This document shows, in pieces, positions 7,823-15,896 of a stretch of DNA of 64,000 nucleotides. Source of the stretch: Rhodobiaceae bacterium UBA4490 (lineage in GTDB: Bacteria > Pseudomonadota > Alphaproteobacteria > Parvibaculales > Parvibaculaceae). A program made the position numbers and the translations under genes. The notes under the pieces were generated by a model that saw only the letters and a list, made by a program, of their open reading frames with translations, did no database searches and was not told the origin of the DNA. The stretch is taken from NCBI GenBank assembly GCA_002389665.1, contig DGNO01000002.1:629624-693623 (forward strand). Direction: 5' to 3'. The first letter of the stretch is position 1. The number at the start of each line of letters is the position of its first letter.

Positions 7823-10165
7823 ATGAACAACTGGGTTGTGGCTTACGCCAAGGCGGTCGTCAAACTGCGCTGGCTTATCGTCCTGGCATCCATTGCCGGG
7901 GTGATGTTCCTGGCAAGCGGCGGACGCTTTATCGAATTCTCGAACGACTACCGCTATTTCTTCACCGAACAGAACCCCAACCTGCAAGCCTTCGAGCGGC
8001 TGGAGCGCACATATACAAGCCCGGACACGCTGCTCTGGGTGATGCGCCCGAACGAAGGCACGATGACGACGCCCGAGCGGCTCGCCATCATCAAGGACAT
8101 TACCGAGCGCGCCTGGCAGACGCCCTTTTCGATCCGCGTCGATAGCCTGACGAACTATCAGCACACGACGGCTGAGAACGACGATCTGACCGTGCGCGAT
8201 CTCGTGCCCGATCCCGAGGCGCTCGATAAGCAAGACGCCAATGAAGTCGGCGACATCGCCCTTGGCGAGCCCGTCATCGCCAAACGCCTGATCTCGGAGG
8301 ATGAAACGACGAGCGCCGTCGTCGCCACGCTGCGCATGCCGCGGGACGATCAGGTCGCCACGTCCAAGGTCATAGCATATGCCCGCTCGCTGCTCTCGGA
8401 CATGCGGGAAAAACATCCCGAGATCCGTTTCGAGCTGACGGGCTCCGTCGCGCTTTCGAATTCCTTCTCGGAAGCAGCCCAGAACGATCTGAAAATCCTC
8501 ACCCCGGCCATGTATATCGTACTGGGTCTGACGGTCTTCCTTCTCACCCGCTCCTTCTCGGGCACGCTGGCGACCATTCTCGTCGTCACGCTTTCCGCCT
8601 TCGGGGCAATGGGCCTCGTCATGGGCTGGCTCGGCGTCAAGCTGACCCCGCCATCCGCCGGGGCGCCGACGATCATTCTGACCATCGCGGTGGCCGATTC
8701 CATCCACGTGCTCGTCACGATGCTGGTGGAAATGCGCAAAGGCCGCACCAAGCATGAAGCCATCGTGGAAAGCCTGCGCGTCAACTGGGGCCCGGTCTTC
8801 CTGACCTCCGTGACGACCGCTATCGGCTTTGCCTCGCTGAACTTCTCCGATGCCCCGCCCTTCCGCGATCTCGGCAACACAGCAGCCGCCGGCGCCATCA
8901 TCGCCTGGGTACTCTCCGTCAGTTTCCTGCCCGCGCTCATCGCCATTTTGCCGGTCAACGCCAAAGGCGCCATCGTGCGGCAGAGCGAGTTCATGGAACG
9001 GTTCGCGGAAACCGTGATCGGCAATTGGCGCAAGCTGCTCGTGGTGATGACCATCATCATCATCGCCTTTGCAACGCTCCTGCCGCGTTTCGTCTTCAAC
9101 GACCGTTTCGTGACCTATTTCGACGACCGGATGGAATTCCGCGTTGCCTCGGACTGGGCCGCCGATCACCTGACCGGCATTTACCAGATCAGCTATTCGC
9201 TTTCGGCGGGCGAGCCGGGCGGCGTTTCCAATCCGGAATATGTCGCCAAGCTCGAAGAATTCGCCGACTGGTTCCGCCAGCAGCCCGAGGTTGTGCACGT
9301 CTCCACCTTTTCCGACGTGATGAAACGCATCAACAAGAGCATGCATGGAGATAAGGAAAGCTATTACCGGGTGCCGGACGAGCGGGAAATGGCTGCCCAG
9401 TTCCTGCTGCTTTATGAAATGTCCCTACCCTACGGGCTCGATCTCAACGATCAGATCAATGTGGACAAGTCCGCCACCAAGCTGACGCTGACGCTGACCG
9501 ACATTTCCACCGTGGAAATGCAGGACCTGATCAACCGGGCCGATACATGGCTGCGCGAGAACGCACCGGAGCATATGTATTCCTACCCGGCCGGCCAGGC
9601 GGTGATGTTCGCCTTTATCGGGCGCAACAATTTCAACGCCATGACGAGCGGTACGGCCATCGCACTCCTGCTGATCTCCGGCTGCCTGATGCTTGCCCTG
9701 CGCAATCTCAAGCTCGGCCTGATCAGCCTGATCCCGAACCTGACCCCGCCCATCGTCGCCTTCGGCATCCTGGCGCTTTTTACGGCGGAAGTCGGTTTCT
9801 GGTCCACTTTCGTCATCGCCACGGCGCTCGGCCTCATCGTGGATGCGACGGTGCACTTCCTGTCGAAGTACCGCCGCGCCCGTTTCGAGCACGGCAAGGA
9901 CGCCGAAGACAGCGTGCGCTACGCCTTCTCCACAGTGGGCACCGCGCTTTGGGTCTCGACCTTCGTGCTGGTGATCGGCTTTGCGATCCTCGCGCTCTCG
10001 CCCTTCAAGGTGAATGCGATGCTGGGTCTCATGGTCGCGCTGACCGTCGCCTGCGCGCTCGTAATCGACTTCCTGCTGCTGCCTTCTTTGCTCATCGCGC
10101 TCGACCGGCGCAAGAAGGTGGCGAGCGCAAAGCTCGAGGCCGCGTCCTCGGCACCGGCAGAATGA
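7823..10165 (+). CDS. RND superfamily (MMPL/HpnN-like) exporter
   Basis: A 780-residue inner-membrane transporter of the two-repeat RND type used for lipids and other hydrophobic molecules. Each half has one membrane segment (17-35 and about 400-421), a large periplasmic loop, and a bundle of five more segments. The conserved TM4-type motifs that carry the proton-coupling acid are visible in both halves: TIAVADSIHVLV near residue 290 and LIVDATVHFLSKYRR near 672. It is shorter than drug-efflux RND pumps (about 1,050 residues) and has no adaptor or TolC gene nearby. Instead a LolA-like protein and an outer-membrane barrel follow. I read it as the energy-coupled inner-membrane step of a hydrophobic-molecule transport route. 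The substrate is unknown; hopanoids, waxes or fatty derivatives are possibilities. Confidence 0.9.
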   Translation: MNNWVVAYAKAVVKLRWLIVLASIAGVMFLASGGRFIEFSNDYRYFFTEQNPNLQAFERLERTYTSPDTLLWVMRPNEGTMTTPERLAIIKDITERAWQTPFSIRVDSLTNYQHTTAENDDLTVRDLVPDPEALDKQDANEVGDIALGEPVIAKRLISEDETTSAVVATLRMPRDDQVATSKVIAYARSLLSDMREKHPEIRFELTGSVALSNSFSEAAQNDLKILTPAMYIVLGLTVFLLTRSFSGTLATILVVTLSAFGAMGLVMGWLGVKLTPPSAGAPTIILTIAVADSIHVLVTMLVEMRKGRTKHEAIVESLRVNWGPVFLTSVTTAIGFASLNFSDAPPFRDLGNTAAAGAIIAWVLSVSFLPALIAILPVNAKGAIVRQSEFMERFAETVIGNWRKLLVVMTIIIIAFATLLPRFVFNDRFVTYFDDRMEFRVASDWAADHLTGIYQISYSLSAGEPGGVSNPEYVAKLEEFADWFRQQPEVVHVSTFSDVMKRINKSMHGDKESYYRVPDEREMAAQFLLLYEMSLPYGLDLNDQINVDKSATKLTLTLTDISTVEMQDLINRADTWLRENAPEHMYSYPAGQAVMFAFIGRNNFNAMTSGTAIALLLISGCLMLALRNLKLGLISLIPNLTPPIVAFGILALFTAEVGFWSTFVIATALGLIVDATVHFLSKYRRARFEHGKDAEDSVRYAFSTVGTALWVSTFVLVIGFAILALSPFKVNAMLGLMVALTVACALVIDFLLLPSLLIALDRRKKVASAKLEAASSAPAE

Positions 10166-10242
10166 GGGAGGCAAAGATGCTGACAAACAGGTATAACCGT
10201 TTCGCATTTTTCGGGAACGGGAAACGGAACAAGGAGGATTTA

Positions 10243-11103
10243 ATGACCATTCGGCACGCCACCCATTGCCAGATCAAACAGGGCATCATGATCGCCGCTC
10301 TGATGCTGGCCCTGCCCGCAGGGATCAGCGCGGCCCTCGCCGCCGACGCGCCCACGCTCCCCGAAGACCCGGTTGCCAAGGGGCTGGCGATCGCAGAGGA
10401 GACGGACCGGCGCAATCAGGGGTTCGGCGACACCAAAGCCTCCATGAAGATGATCCTGGAAAACGCTTATGGGGAAACCAGCGAGCGCGAGCTGCGCTCC
10501 ATGACGCTGGAAAACGAAACGGAAAATGAAGGCGACTGGACGTTGAACGTCTTCGACCGCCCGCGCGATGTGGACGGCACCGCTCTTCTGACCTATTCGA
10601 AAATTCTCGACCCGGACGATCAGTGGATGTACTTGCCGGCCGTGAAACGCGTCAAACGCATTTCCTCGGTCAACAAATCCGGCCCCTTCATGGGCTCCGA
10701 ATTCGCCTTTGAGGACTTCTCCTCGCAGGAAGTAGGTAAATACAGCTACAAGTGGATCCGTGACGAAGCCTGCCCGGAGCCTGTGGCCGATCGCACCTGC
10801 CACGTCACCGAGCGTTATCCGCTTTACGAGCATTCCGGCTATACGCGCCAGGTTGTGTGGACCGACACGCAGGATTATCAGCCGCGCAAGATCGAGTTCT
10901 ATGACCGCAAAGACAAGCTGCTGAAGACGCTCGCCCTGACCGAGTACAAGCTCTATCAGGACAAATACTGGCGCGCCCATGACCTTTACATGGAAAACCA
11001 CGTGACCGGTAAATCCACCCGTCTGACCTGGGAAGACTACGCCTTCAACACGGGCCTGACGGAAGACGACTTCAACACCAACTCGCTCAAACGCGCCCGT
11101 TAA
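10243..11103 (+). CDS. LolA-like periplasmic (outer membrane lipoprotein-sorting type) protein
   Basis: A 286-residue exported protein with a signal peptide over about residues 1-34 (hydrophobic core MIAALMLALPAGISAALA). The mature part matches the LolA-like family often encoded next to MMPL-type RND exporters: SMKMILENAYGETSEREL, then LILDPDDQWMYLPAVKRVKRI-type strands (DPDDQWMYLPAVKRVKRISS) and GSEFAFEDFSS. Such proteins form an open half-barrel able to hold acyl chains. There is one internal cysteine pair (CPEPVADRTC). The ribosome binding site AAGGAGG at 10231 is the strongest in the cluster. It sits 77 bases after the RND gene and 121 before the barrel gene, so it could ferry the transported lipid across the periplasm. 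Confidence 0.87.
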   Translation: MTIRHATHCQIKQGIMIAALMLALPAGISAALAADAPTLPEDPVAKGLAIAEETDRRNQGFGDTKASMKMILENAYGETSERELRSMTLENETENEGDWTLNVFDRPRDVDGTALLTYSKILDPDDQWMYLPAVKRVKRISSVNKSGPFMGSEFAFEDFSSQEVGKYSYKWIRDEACPEPVADRTCHVTERYPLYEHSGYTRQVVWTDTQDYQPRKIEFYDRKDKLLKTLALTEYKLYQDKYWRAHDLYMENHVTGKSTRLTWEDYAFNTGLTEDDFNTNSLKRAR

Positions 11104-11224
11104 GGCGTTAACGGAGTGTGAGGCCTGCCGTGATAGAAACGCGCGGCAGGCCGGCGCCCGCCGCATGTGAGCATCATGCGGGAAGAAAGCGCCGCAAGAC
11201 CGCATCTGGTTCTCGGGGGATAGA

Positions 11225-12448
11225 ATGGCAATCGGTACTGTCGCCAAAAAAACGGCCCGCGCTTCGCTCGCCGCCTTTTCACTTGCAGGCATGTTTGCCA
11301 GTGCGGCTCACGCAGCCGAGCTGGAAGTGACCGGCTACATCGAGCCCGAGTTTCAGCTTTTCCCGCAAAGCCCGAGCGGCAGCGAGCAGCGCCGCGTCAA
11401 TGCCTCCGTCGCCGCCGAAGTGACGTTCGAGAGCTTCTGGGACAATTCCAATCAGTGGGTCGTCGTCAAACCCTTCGCCCGCTGGGACCGGCGCGATGGC
11501 AACCGCACCCATGCCGATCTGCGCGAAGCGAAATATGCGCGCGTCGTGGATAATTGGGAATTCCGCATCGGCATGGACAAAGTGTTCTGGGGTGTGACGG
11601 AAGCCGTGCATCTCGTCGACATCATCAATCAGACCGATCTCGTTGAAAGCATCGACGGGGAAGAAAAACTCGGCCAGCCCATGATCATGGTCTCCTCCTT
11701 CTGGGATTTCGGCACGGTGACGGGCTATCTTCTTCCCTATTTCCGCGAGCGCACCTTCCCGAGCCTGTCGGGCCGGCCCGCCTTCGACATTCCGGTCGAT
11801 GAAACGCAGACCCGCTATGAAAGCGGCGCCAAGCGCCAGCATCTCGACTTCGCCCTGCGTTATTCCAACACATTCAACATCTGGGATGTGGGGGTAAGCT
11901 ATTTCCGCGGCACGAACCGCACGCCCATCCTCCAGCCCGGCCTCAATGCCGGCGGCGAGCCCGTGCTCATTCCCTTCTACGCGCAGCTCGACCGGGTGAG
12001 CACGGACATTCAGGCCACCTCCGGCGGCTGGCTCTATAAGTTCGAAGGCTTCTGGCAGGAACAGCTGGATGAAGGCAACCTGCAGGCAACGGGCGGCGTT
12101 GAATATACGCTTTACGGCATTTTCGACAGCCCCGCCGATCTCGGCCTTGTCGCCGAATATGTCTGGGACGACCGGGGCGCGAACCGGCAGAACAATTTTG
12201 CCAATGACGCCTTCCTTGCCTTCCGCTGGACCGCGAACGACGTCGCCTCCACCGCCATTCTGGCTGGCACCACCGTCGATCTCGACACCCAGGCGCTTGG
12301 CTTTTCCATCGAGGCGGAACGCCGTTTCGGTGCGGATTATTTCGTCACTTTGGAAGGGCGTTTCTTCGAGAACATTCCCCGCTCGGATCCCGGCTATTCT
12401 TTCGAGGATGACGACCTCATTCAGCTGCGCATCGCCCGCTATTTCTAA
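11225..12448 (+). CDS. Outer-membrane beta-barrel protein of the RND/LolA-like cluster
   Basis: A 407-residue protein with a signal peptide ending AHA at about residue 30. The mature chain has many alternating strands (ELEVTGYIEPEFQLFPQ, FVTLEGRFFENIP, LIQLRIARYF), no long hydrophobic helix, and a terminal phenylalanine, the usual signal for barrel assembly. Of characterised groups it is closest in style to the DUF1302-like barrels that accompany MMPL exporters, but I cannot assign the family firmly. The ribosome binding site is GGGGGATAGA. A 9-base inverted repeat (GGCCTGCCG/CGGCAGGCC, 11122-11152) lies between it and the LolA-like gene and may lower expression or protect the mRNA end. Likely the exit or insertion point in the outer membrane. 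Confidence 0.8.
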   Translation: MAIGTVAKKTARASLAAFSLAGMFASAAHAAELEVTGYIEPEFQLFPQSPSGSEQRRVNASVAAEVTFESFWDNSNQWVVVKPFARWDRRDGNRTHADLREAKYARVVDNWEFRIGMDKVFWGVTEAVHLVDIINQTDLVESIDGEEKLGQPMIMVSSFWDFGTVTGYLLPYFRERTFPSLSGRPAFDIPVDETQTRYESGAKRQHLDFALRYSNTFNIWDVGVSYFRGTNRTPILQPGLNAGGEPVLIPFYAQLDRVSTDIQATSGGWLYKFEGFWQEQLDEGNLQATGGVEYTLYGIFDSPADLGLVAEYVWDDRGANRQNNFANDAFLAFRWTANDVASTAILAGTTVDLDTQALGFSIEAERRFGADYFVTLEGRFFENIPRSDPGYSFEDDDLIQLRIARYF

Positions 12449-12549
12449 AGATCTCCCGCCAGATACGGAGTGAGGCACGCGCGACACTCCGCCATGAGTC
12501 CTTCAAGAAGCCGGGCCGCCGCCCGGCAGAAGATAAGGACCCATGGATC

Positions 12550-13332
12550 ATGCATTCACTCAGCGGCAAAACCATCATCATCACCGGCGCAAGCTCGGGC
12601 ATCGGCGCAGCCGCGGCAAAGCGCTTCGCCCGCGCCGGCGCGCAGCTTGTGCTCTCCTCCCGCCGGGAAGAACCGCTTGCCGACCTGACCCGCACAATTG
12701 AAGAGGGCGGCGGCACAGCGCGCTATGTGCCCGGCGATGTAAGCGATGAGGCTTGCGCCGCAGAGCTCGTTGCCTTTGCCTGCCGGGTATTCGGCAGGCT
12801 GGACGGCGCCTTCAATAATGCCGGCACACTCGGCACGCTCGCCCCCGTCACCGACCTGTCGCTCGCCGATTGGAACGAGGCACTAAGCGTCAATCTCACG
12901 GGCGCCTTCCTGGCCGCCAAACACCAGATTCCGGCGCTTCTCGAAAGCGCCAAAGAAAGCGGCGGCACCGGCGGCTCGCTTCTCTTTACTTCCTCCTTCG
13001 TCGGCAACACCGCAGGCATGCCGGGCACCGCCGCTTATGCCGCCGCTAAAGCAGGGATTGCCGGACTGACACGCTCGCTCGCCGCCGAATACGGGCCGCA
13101 GGGCCTGCGCGTCAACGCCCTGCTGCCGGGCGGCACCGACACGCCCATGGCCCGCGCGATGAACGATACGGAAGAGGCGATGAATTTCGTGAGGGGCCTG
13201 CACGGGCTCAAACGCATTGCGCAGCCCGAAGAAATCGCCGAAGCCGCGCTTTTCCTTCTCTCCCCCGCTTCAAGCTTTGTGACAGGGACGGCGATGCTGG
13301 CCGATGGGGGCGTTTCCATTCAGCGCACGTGA
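12550..13332 (+). CDS. Short-chain dehydrogenase/reductase (classical SDR)
   Basis: A 260-residue NAD(P)-dependent oxidoreductase. The cofactor motif TGASSGIG is at residues 12-19, NNAG near 93, the catalytic serine is in LLFTSSFVG, and the YxxxK pair is in AAYAAAKAG; PGGTDTPMA follows as in other classical members. The C-terminal FVTGTAMLADGGVS is the usual family ending. The start at 12550 has AAGGA about ten bases ahead. It is the last co-directional gene after the RND cluster, separated by 101 bases with a GCCGGGC/GCCCGGC hairpin, so membership in that operon is possible but not shown. It might act on the transported molecule. Confidence 0.92.
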   Translation: MHSLSGKTIIITGASSGIGAAAAKRFARAGAQLVLSSRREEPLADLTRTIEEGGGTARYVPGDVSDEACAAELVAFACRVFGRLDGAFNNAGTLGTLAPVTDLSLADWNEALSVNLTGAFLAAKHQIPALLESAKESGGTGGSLLFTSSFVGNTAGMPGTAAYAAAKAGIAGLTRSLAAEYGPQGLRVNALLPGGTDTPMARAMNDTEEAMNFVRGLHGLKRIAQPEEIAEAALFLLSPASSFVTGTAMLADGGVSIQRT

Positions 13333-13340
13333 ACTGCCAA

Positions 13341-13373
13341 AAGAAAAGCCGGGAAGCATCGCAGCTTCCCGGC
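13341..13373 (-). terminator. Terminator for the bfd-bfr transcript
   Basis: The stem GCCGGGAAGC/GCTTCCCGGC with a six-base loop is followed on the minus strand by TTTTCTT. It lies 31 bases beyond the bfr stop codon and between two convergent genes. Confidence 0.8.
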
Positions 13374-13403
13374 GGTCTATTCGTGTCGGAGCAGGCCTCG
13401 CGC

Positions 13404-13880
13404 CTAGCTGCCGGATTTCATCTGCGATTGCAGGTAATTCTGTTCGCCGACTTTCTCCAGCAGATCGAGCTGCGTTTCCAGCCAGTCGATATGCTCTTCT
13501 TCGGAATCGATCAGCCCCACGAACAAATCCCGCGACACATAATCGCGCACGGATTCGCAGTAGGTCGCCGCGTCCTTATAGAGGGGATGGGCGCGCATCT
13601 CGCTTTTCAGGTCGCATTCCAGAAGTTCTTTGACCGTCTCGCCGATCATCAGCCGGTCGAGATCTTGAAGATTGGGCAAACCTTCAAGGAAAAGAATCCT
13701 TTTGATCAGCTTGTCCGCATGCTTCATCTCGTCGATGGATTCTTCGTAGACCTTGTCGCCAAGCTCATCGAGCCCCCAGTCCTGCAACATCCGGGCATGG
13801 AGGAAGTACTGATTGACGGCGGTCAATTCCTGCTTGAGCGCAAGGTTGAGATATTCAATGACCTTCGCGTCGCCTTTCAT
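13404..13880 (-). CDS. bfr: Bacterioferritin
   Basis: A 158-residue iron-storage subunit that forms a 24-mer shell with haem and a di-iron ferroxidase centre. M52 ([13 protein letters not shown]) is the haem-binding methionine, and E18, E51, H54, E94, E127 and H130 occupy the ferroxidase positions. Full length, with no substitution at a key site. The ribosome binding site AGGAGG lies just ahead of the ATG. It is downstream of bfd on the same strand (109 bases between), and both sit behind a Fur-like box, the classic store-and-release iron pair. Confidence 0.97.
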   Translation of the reverse strand: MKGDAKVIEYLNLALKQELTAVNQYFLHARMLQDWGLDELGDKVYEESIDEMKHADKLIKRILFLEGLPNLQDLDRLMIGETVKELLECDLKSEMRAHPLYKDAATYCESVRDYVSRDLFVGLIDSEEEHIDWLETQLDLLEKVGEQNYLQSQMKSGS

Positions 13881-13989
13881 CGGAGCCTCCTGTTACAGCG
13901 AATCTGTGAGGCACCCTATCACGGCGAAAACGGTGTTTCCCGGAAAAAGGTCAACAATAAGAATGAGTTGCAGAGATTCTTGGAGAGTC

Positions 13990-14187
13990 TCAATCCGCAG
14001 CGATAAGCAGCGAGGCGGCGGGGCGCGGCGTGCCCTCTTCCAGCACTTCGCGGGCAAAGCAGATGCATTTGCCGCAGCGCGGCCGGCAGCCCAGCGCACG
14101 GTAAGCGGCGGAAACCGAGCCTCCCGCTTCCGGGGCGACCGATTTGACCTGACGGACGGTCAAGGCGTTGCAGCTGCATACATACAT
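13990..14187 (-). CDS. bfd: Bacterioferritin-associated ferredoxin
   Basis: A 65-residue [2Fe-2S] protein that delivers electrons to bacterioferritin to release stored iron. The ligands C4, C6, C38 and C41 (VCSCNALT and RCGKCIC) are all present. I use the ATG at 14187, which has AGGAGAGA ahead; the longer frame adds 13 residues unlike the family. A Fur-type 7-1-7 site lies 57 to 71 bases upstream, so expression should rise when iron is low. Confidence 0.95.
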   Translation of the reverse strand: MYVCSCNALTVRQVKSVAPEAGGSVSAAYRALGCRPRCGKCICFAREVLEEGTPRPAASLLIAAD

Positions 14188-14243
14188 GGATCTCTCCTGA
14201 CCCTTGCTCTTGCGAGCCAATCTCAAGACCTATGTAGCGATAA

Positions 14244-14258
14244 TGCGAATGATTGTCA
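14244..14258. promoter_or_regulatory. Fur-like box ahead of bfd
   Basis: TGCGAATGATTGTCA fits the 7-1-7 pattern TGNNAATNATTNNCA. The enclosing 19 bases (14239-14257) match 15 of 19 positions of the classical GATAATGATAATCATTATC sequence. Confidence 0.72.
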
Positions 14259-14323
14259 AATGCCAGTTTGTCGCAGAGAGCGGCCAATGCCGCCACTGCC
14301 GTCTTGCTGCCCTCTCAGACGGT

Positions 14324-14956
14324 TCAATAAAGTTCGGTGCGGGTATTCTCGTCCAGGGCCTCATCCACGGCCTTGGCAGGCACGTCGAGCTTCATCTGGT
14401 CGCGGAAAATCTCGCCCGCCGTCGGGAAGGACGAGCGCTCGATCTGGGTTTCCGCCTTCCAGAGGCCGGAGCGGGCCACGGCCTTGGCGCAGTGGAGATA
14501 GGCTTCTTTGACGTCCACCAGCATGACTGAGCGGGGCGGCTTGCCGTTCATCTCAAAGCGCTCCATCAGCGCCGGCTCGACGGAGAGCCTGGCCACACCA
14601 TTGATGCGCAGCATCTCGTTGACGCCGGGCAGGAAGAACAGGAGCCCTACCGCCGGGTTGTGGAGAAGATTGGTCAGCGAATCGAGCCGGTTGTTGCCCG
14701 GCCGGTCGGGAATGGCGAGCGTCGTCTCATCGAGCACATGGACAAAGCCCGGCTCGCCGCCCCGCGGGGAGACATCGCCGAGCCCGTCGGCCCGCGAGGA
14801 GCCGAGACAGAAGAAGGGCGAGAGCTCGATGAAGCGCTTGCAATGGGGATCGAGGCGGGCGAGCTGCTTGGCAACGGCGCCGTGGGAGGGCTCGGCATAA
14901 ACCTCGCGCAATTTGCCTTCGTTTTGAATCTCGTGCTCCGTCCCAGCCTTCGCCAT
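14324..14956 (-). CDS. PPOX-type FMN flavoprotein (pyridoxamine 5-prime-phosphate oxidase family)
   Basis: A 210-residue split-barrel flavoprotein, close in layout to the MSMEG_1061-like FMN-dependent group. Visible segments are FIELSPFFCLGSSRADGLGDVSPRG (given here in part: LGDVSPRGGEPGF), TLAIPDRPGNNRLDSLTNLL, VGLLFFLPGVNEMLRINGVA and VMLVDVKEAYLHCAKAV. The ATG at 14956 has AAGGAGG ahead; nine extra codons upstream overlap the palindrome and are unlikely to be translated. A perfect Fur-like palindrome lies 10-28 bases upstream, suggesting a role under low iron, for instance flavin-dependent reduction linked to haem or siderophore iron. The reaction itself is unknown. Confidence 0.85.
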   Translation of the reverse strand: MAKAGTEHEIQNEGKLREVYAEPSHGAVAKQLARLDPHCKRFIELSPFFCLGSSRADGLGDVSPRGGEPGFVHVLDETTLAIPDRPGNNRLDSLTNLLHNPAVGLLFFLPGVNEMLRINGVARLSVEPALMERFEMNGKPPRSVMLVDVKEAYLHCAKAVARSGLWKAETQIERSSFPTAGEIFRDQMKLDVPAKAVDEALDENTRTELY

Positions 14957-14965
14957 TACCGCCTC

Positions 14966-14984
14966 CTTGAGAATTATTCTCAAG
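14966..14984. promoter_or_regulatory. Perfect Fur-like palindrome ahead of the PPOX gene
   Basis: CTTGAGAATTATTCTCAAG is a perfect 9-1-9 inverted repeat. Its core TGAGAATTATTCTCA fits the same 7-1-7 Fur pattern as the site ahead of bfd. It ends 10 bases from the start codon, overlapping the likely ribosome binding or promoter region. Confidence 0.8.
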
Positions 14985-14990
14985 TCTTAA

Positions 14991-15028
14991 GGGAAAGCCC
15001 CCGCTGCCGCAAGTTGGGCAGCGGGGGC
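14991..15028 (-). terminator. Terminator after the AhpD-like gene
   Basis: A 12-base-pair stem, GCCCCCGCTGCC/GGCAGCGGGGGC, with an eight-base loop, followed on the minus strand by TTTCCC. It separates the AhpD-like transcript from the Fur-box promoter of the next gene. Confidence 0.65.
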
Positions 15029-15141
15029 CAAAGCCGCCCACCTGACCGCTCCTGCCAAACCAATCGCCCCGCTCACATGCTTTGGCCCATCGGCCGGATA
15101 AACCAAAAGGGCGGGCAAGACAGGCGCGGATCAGGCAGCGG

Positions 15142-15609
15142 TCAACTAGCCAGCGCCAACGGCGCATCGGCGCTCAAATGCCGCCCATGCGCGCCCACCG
15201 CCAGCCGGTTCCAGGCGTTGATCATGACGATGGAAAAATTGATCGCCCGGATTTCCTCCGCGTTGAAATGCTTTTCAAGCGCGCCGAACGCACTGTCGAG
15301 CTCGCGGGTTTGCGGCAGATGCGTGAGGAGCTCCGCCCAGTTCAGCGCCGCCCGCTCGGCCGGGGTGAAATCCTCCACCTCCCGCCAGACGGCCAGATGA
15401 TCGAGCCGCTGCTGGGTTTCATTGTCGGCGCGCGCTTCTTTCAAATGCATGGTCACGCAATAAGCGCAGCCATTGATCTGCGAGACGCGCAGCTTGATCA
15501 AATGCCGAAGCTGAGCATCGAGCGGCGATGCCGCCAGCGCTTCTTCGGTTTTGACCATGCCTTGCACATAATTCTGTTCGCCTTTGTAAGGATCATATCT
15601 CTGGGTCAT
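15142..15609 (-). CDS. AhpD/carboxymuconolactone decarboxylase family protein
   Basis: A 155-residue alkylhydroperoxidase-like protein. The redox pair C48/C51 and H55 lie in INGCAYCVTMHLKEA, the AhpD signature, with the helix LRHLIKLRVSQ before it. The C-terminal IRAINFSIVMINAWNRLAVG is typical of the small two-domain-like members. These proteins reduce peroxides through thiol chemistry, although many have unknown partners. AAGGATGAGAGA precedes the ATG. A solitary gene between the PPOX gene and a possible small RNA. Confidence 0.92.
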   Translation of the reverse strand: MTQRYDPYKGEQNYVQGMVKTEEALAASPLDAQLRHLIKLRVSQINGCAYCVTMHLKEARADNETQQRLDHLAVWREVEDFTPAERAALNWAELLTHLPQTRELDSAFGALEKHFNAEEIRAINFSIVMINAWNRLAVGAHGRHLSADAPLALAS

Positions 15610-15749
15610 GCCGGGTATCTCTCATCCTTGGTTGTACCAAACCTTCAAGAGCACTGACGGGCGGGAGGGGGCGGCTGTGACAGAATGCGCTAGCACATAT
15701 GTACGAATTGAACGTCCAGGCGCCCGCTTTCTAGTTTCAACGGGCATTC

Positions 15750-15825
15750 TGCGGCTAGGATGGGTCCCCAGCCTGTTCAGGCCGCAGGGCAAAAGCCGGG
15801 CATCCGTTCCGGCTTTTGCTTTTTT
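15750..15825 (+). ncRNA. Candidate small RNA or attenuator with an intrinsic terminator
   Basis: A textbook terminator, GCAAAAGCCGG/CCGGCTTTTGC (15789-15799 and 15809-15819) followed by six T, stands on the plus strand although no plus-strand gene precedes it. Just upstream CTGCGGC and GCCGCAG (15749-15787 region) can form another stem. A possible promoter is TTGAAC (15709-15714), then 17 bases, then CTAGTT. It ends 71 bases before the GNAT gene, so it is either a short independent RNA or a leader that ends transcription early. The 5-prime limit is a guess. Confidence 0.45.
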
Positions 15826-15896
15826 GCCCGCCCCGGCGCCGAAAAGATTTGAAACCCCGCCCGCGCTCCCCATTTCTTTTCAAAACGGGGAGTGAG

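Noticed and set aside
7163..9346. A 727-codon frame opposite the TetR and RND genes
   Set aside because: Shadow of the real genes; rich in His, Gly and Arg, with no family resemblance.
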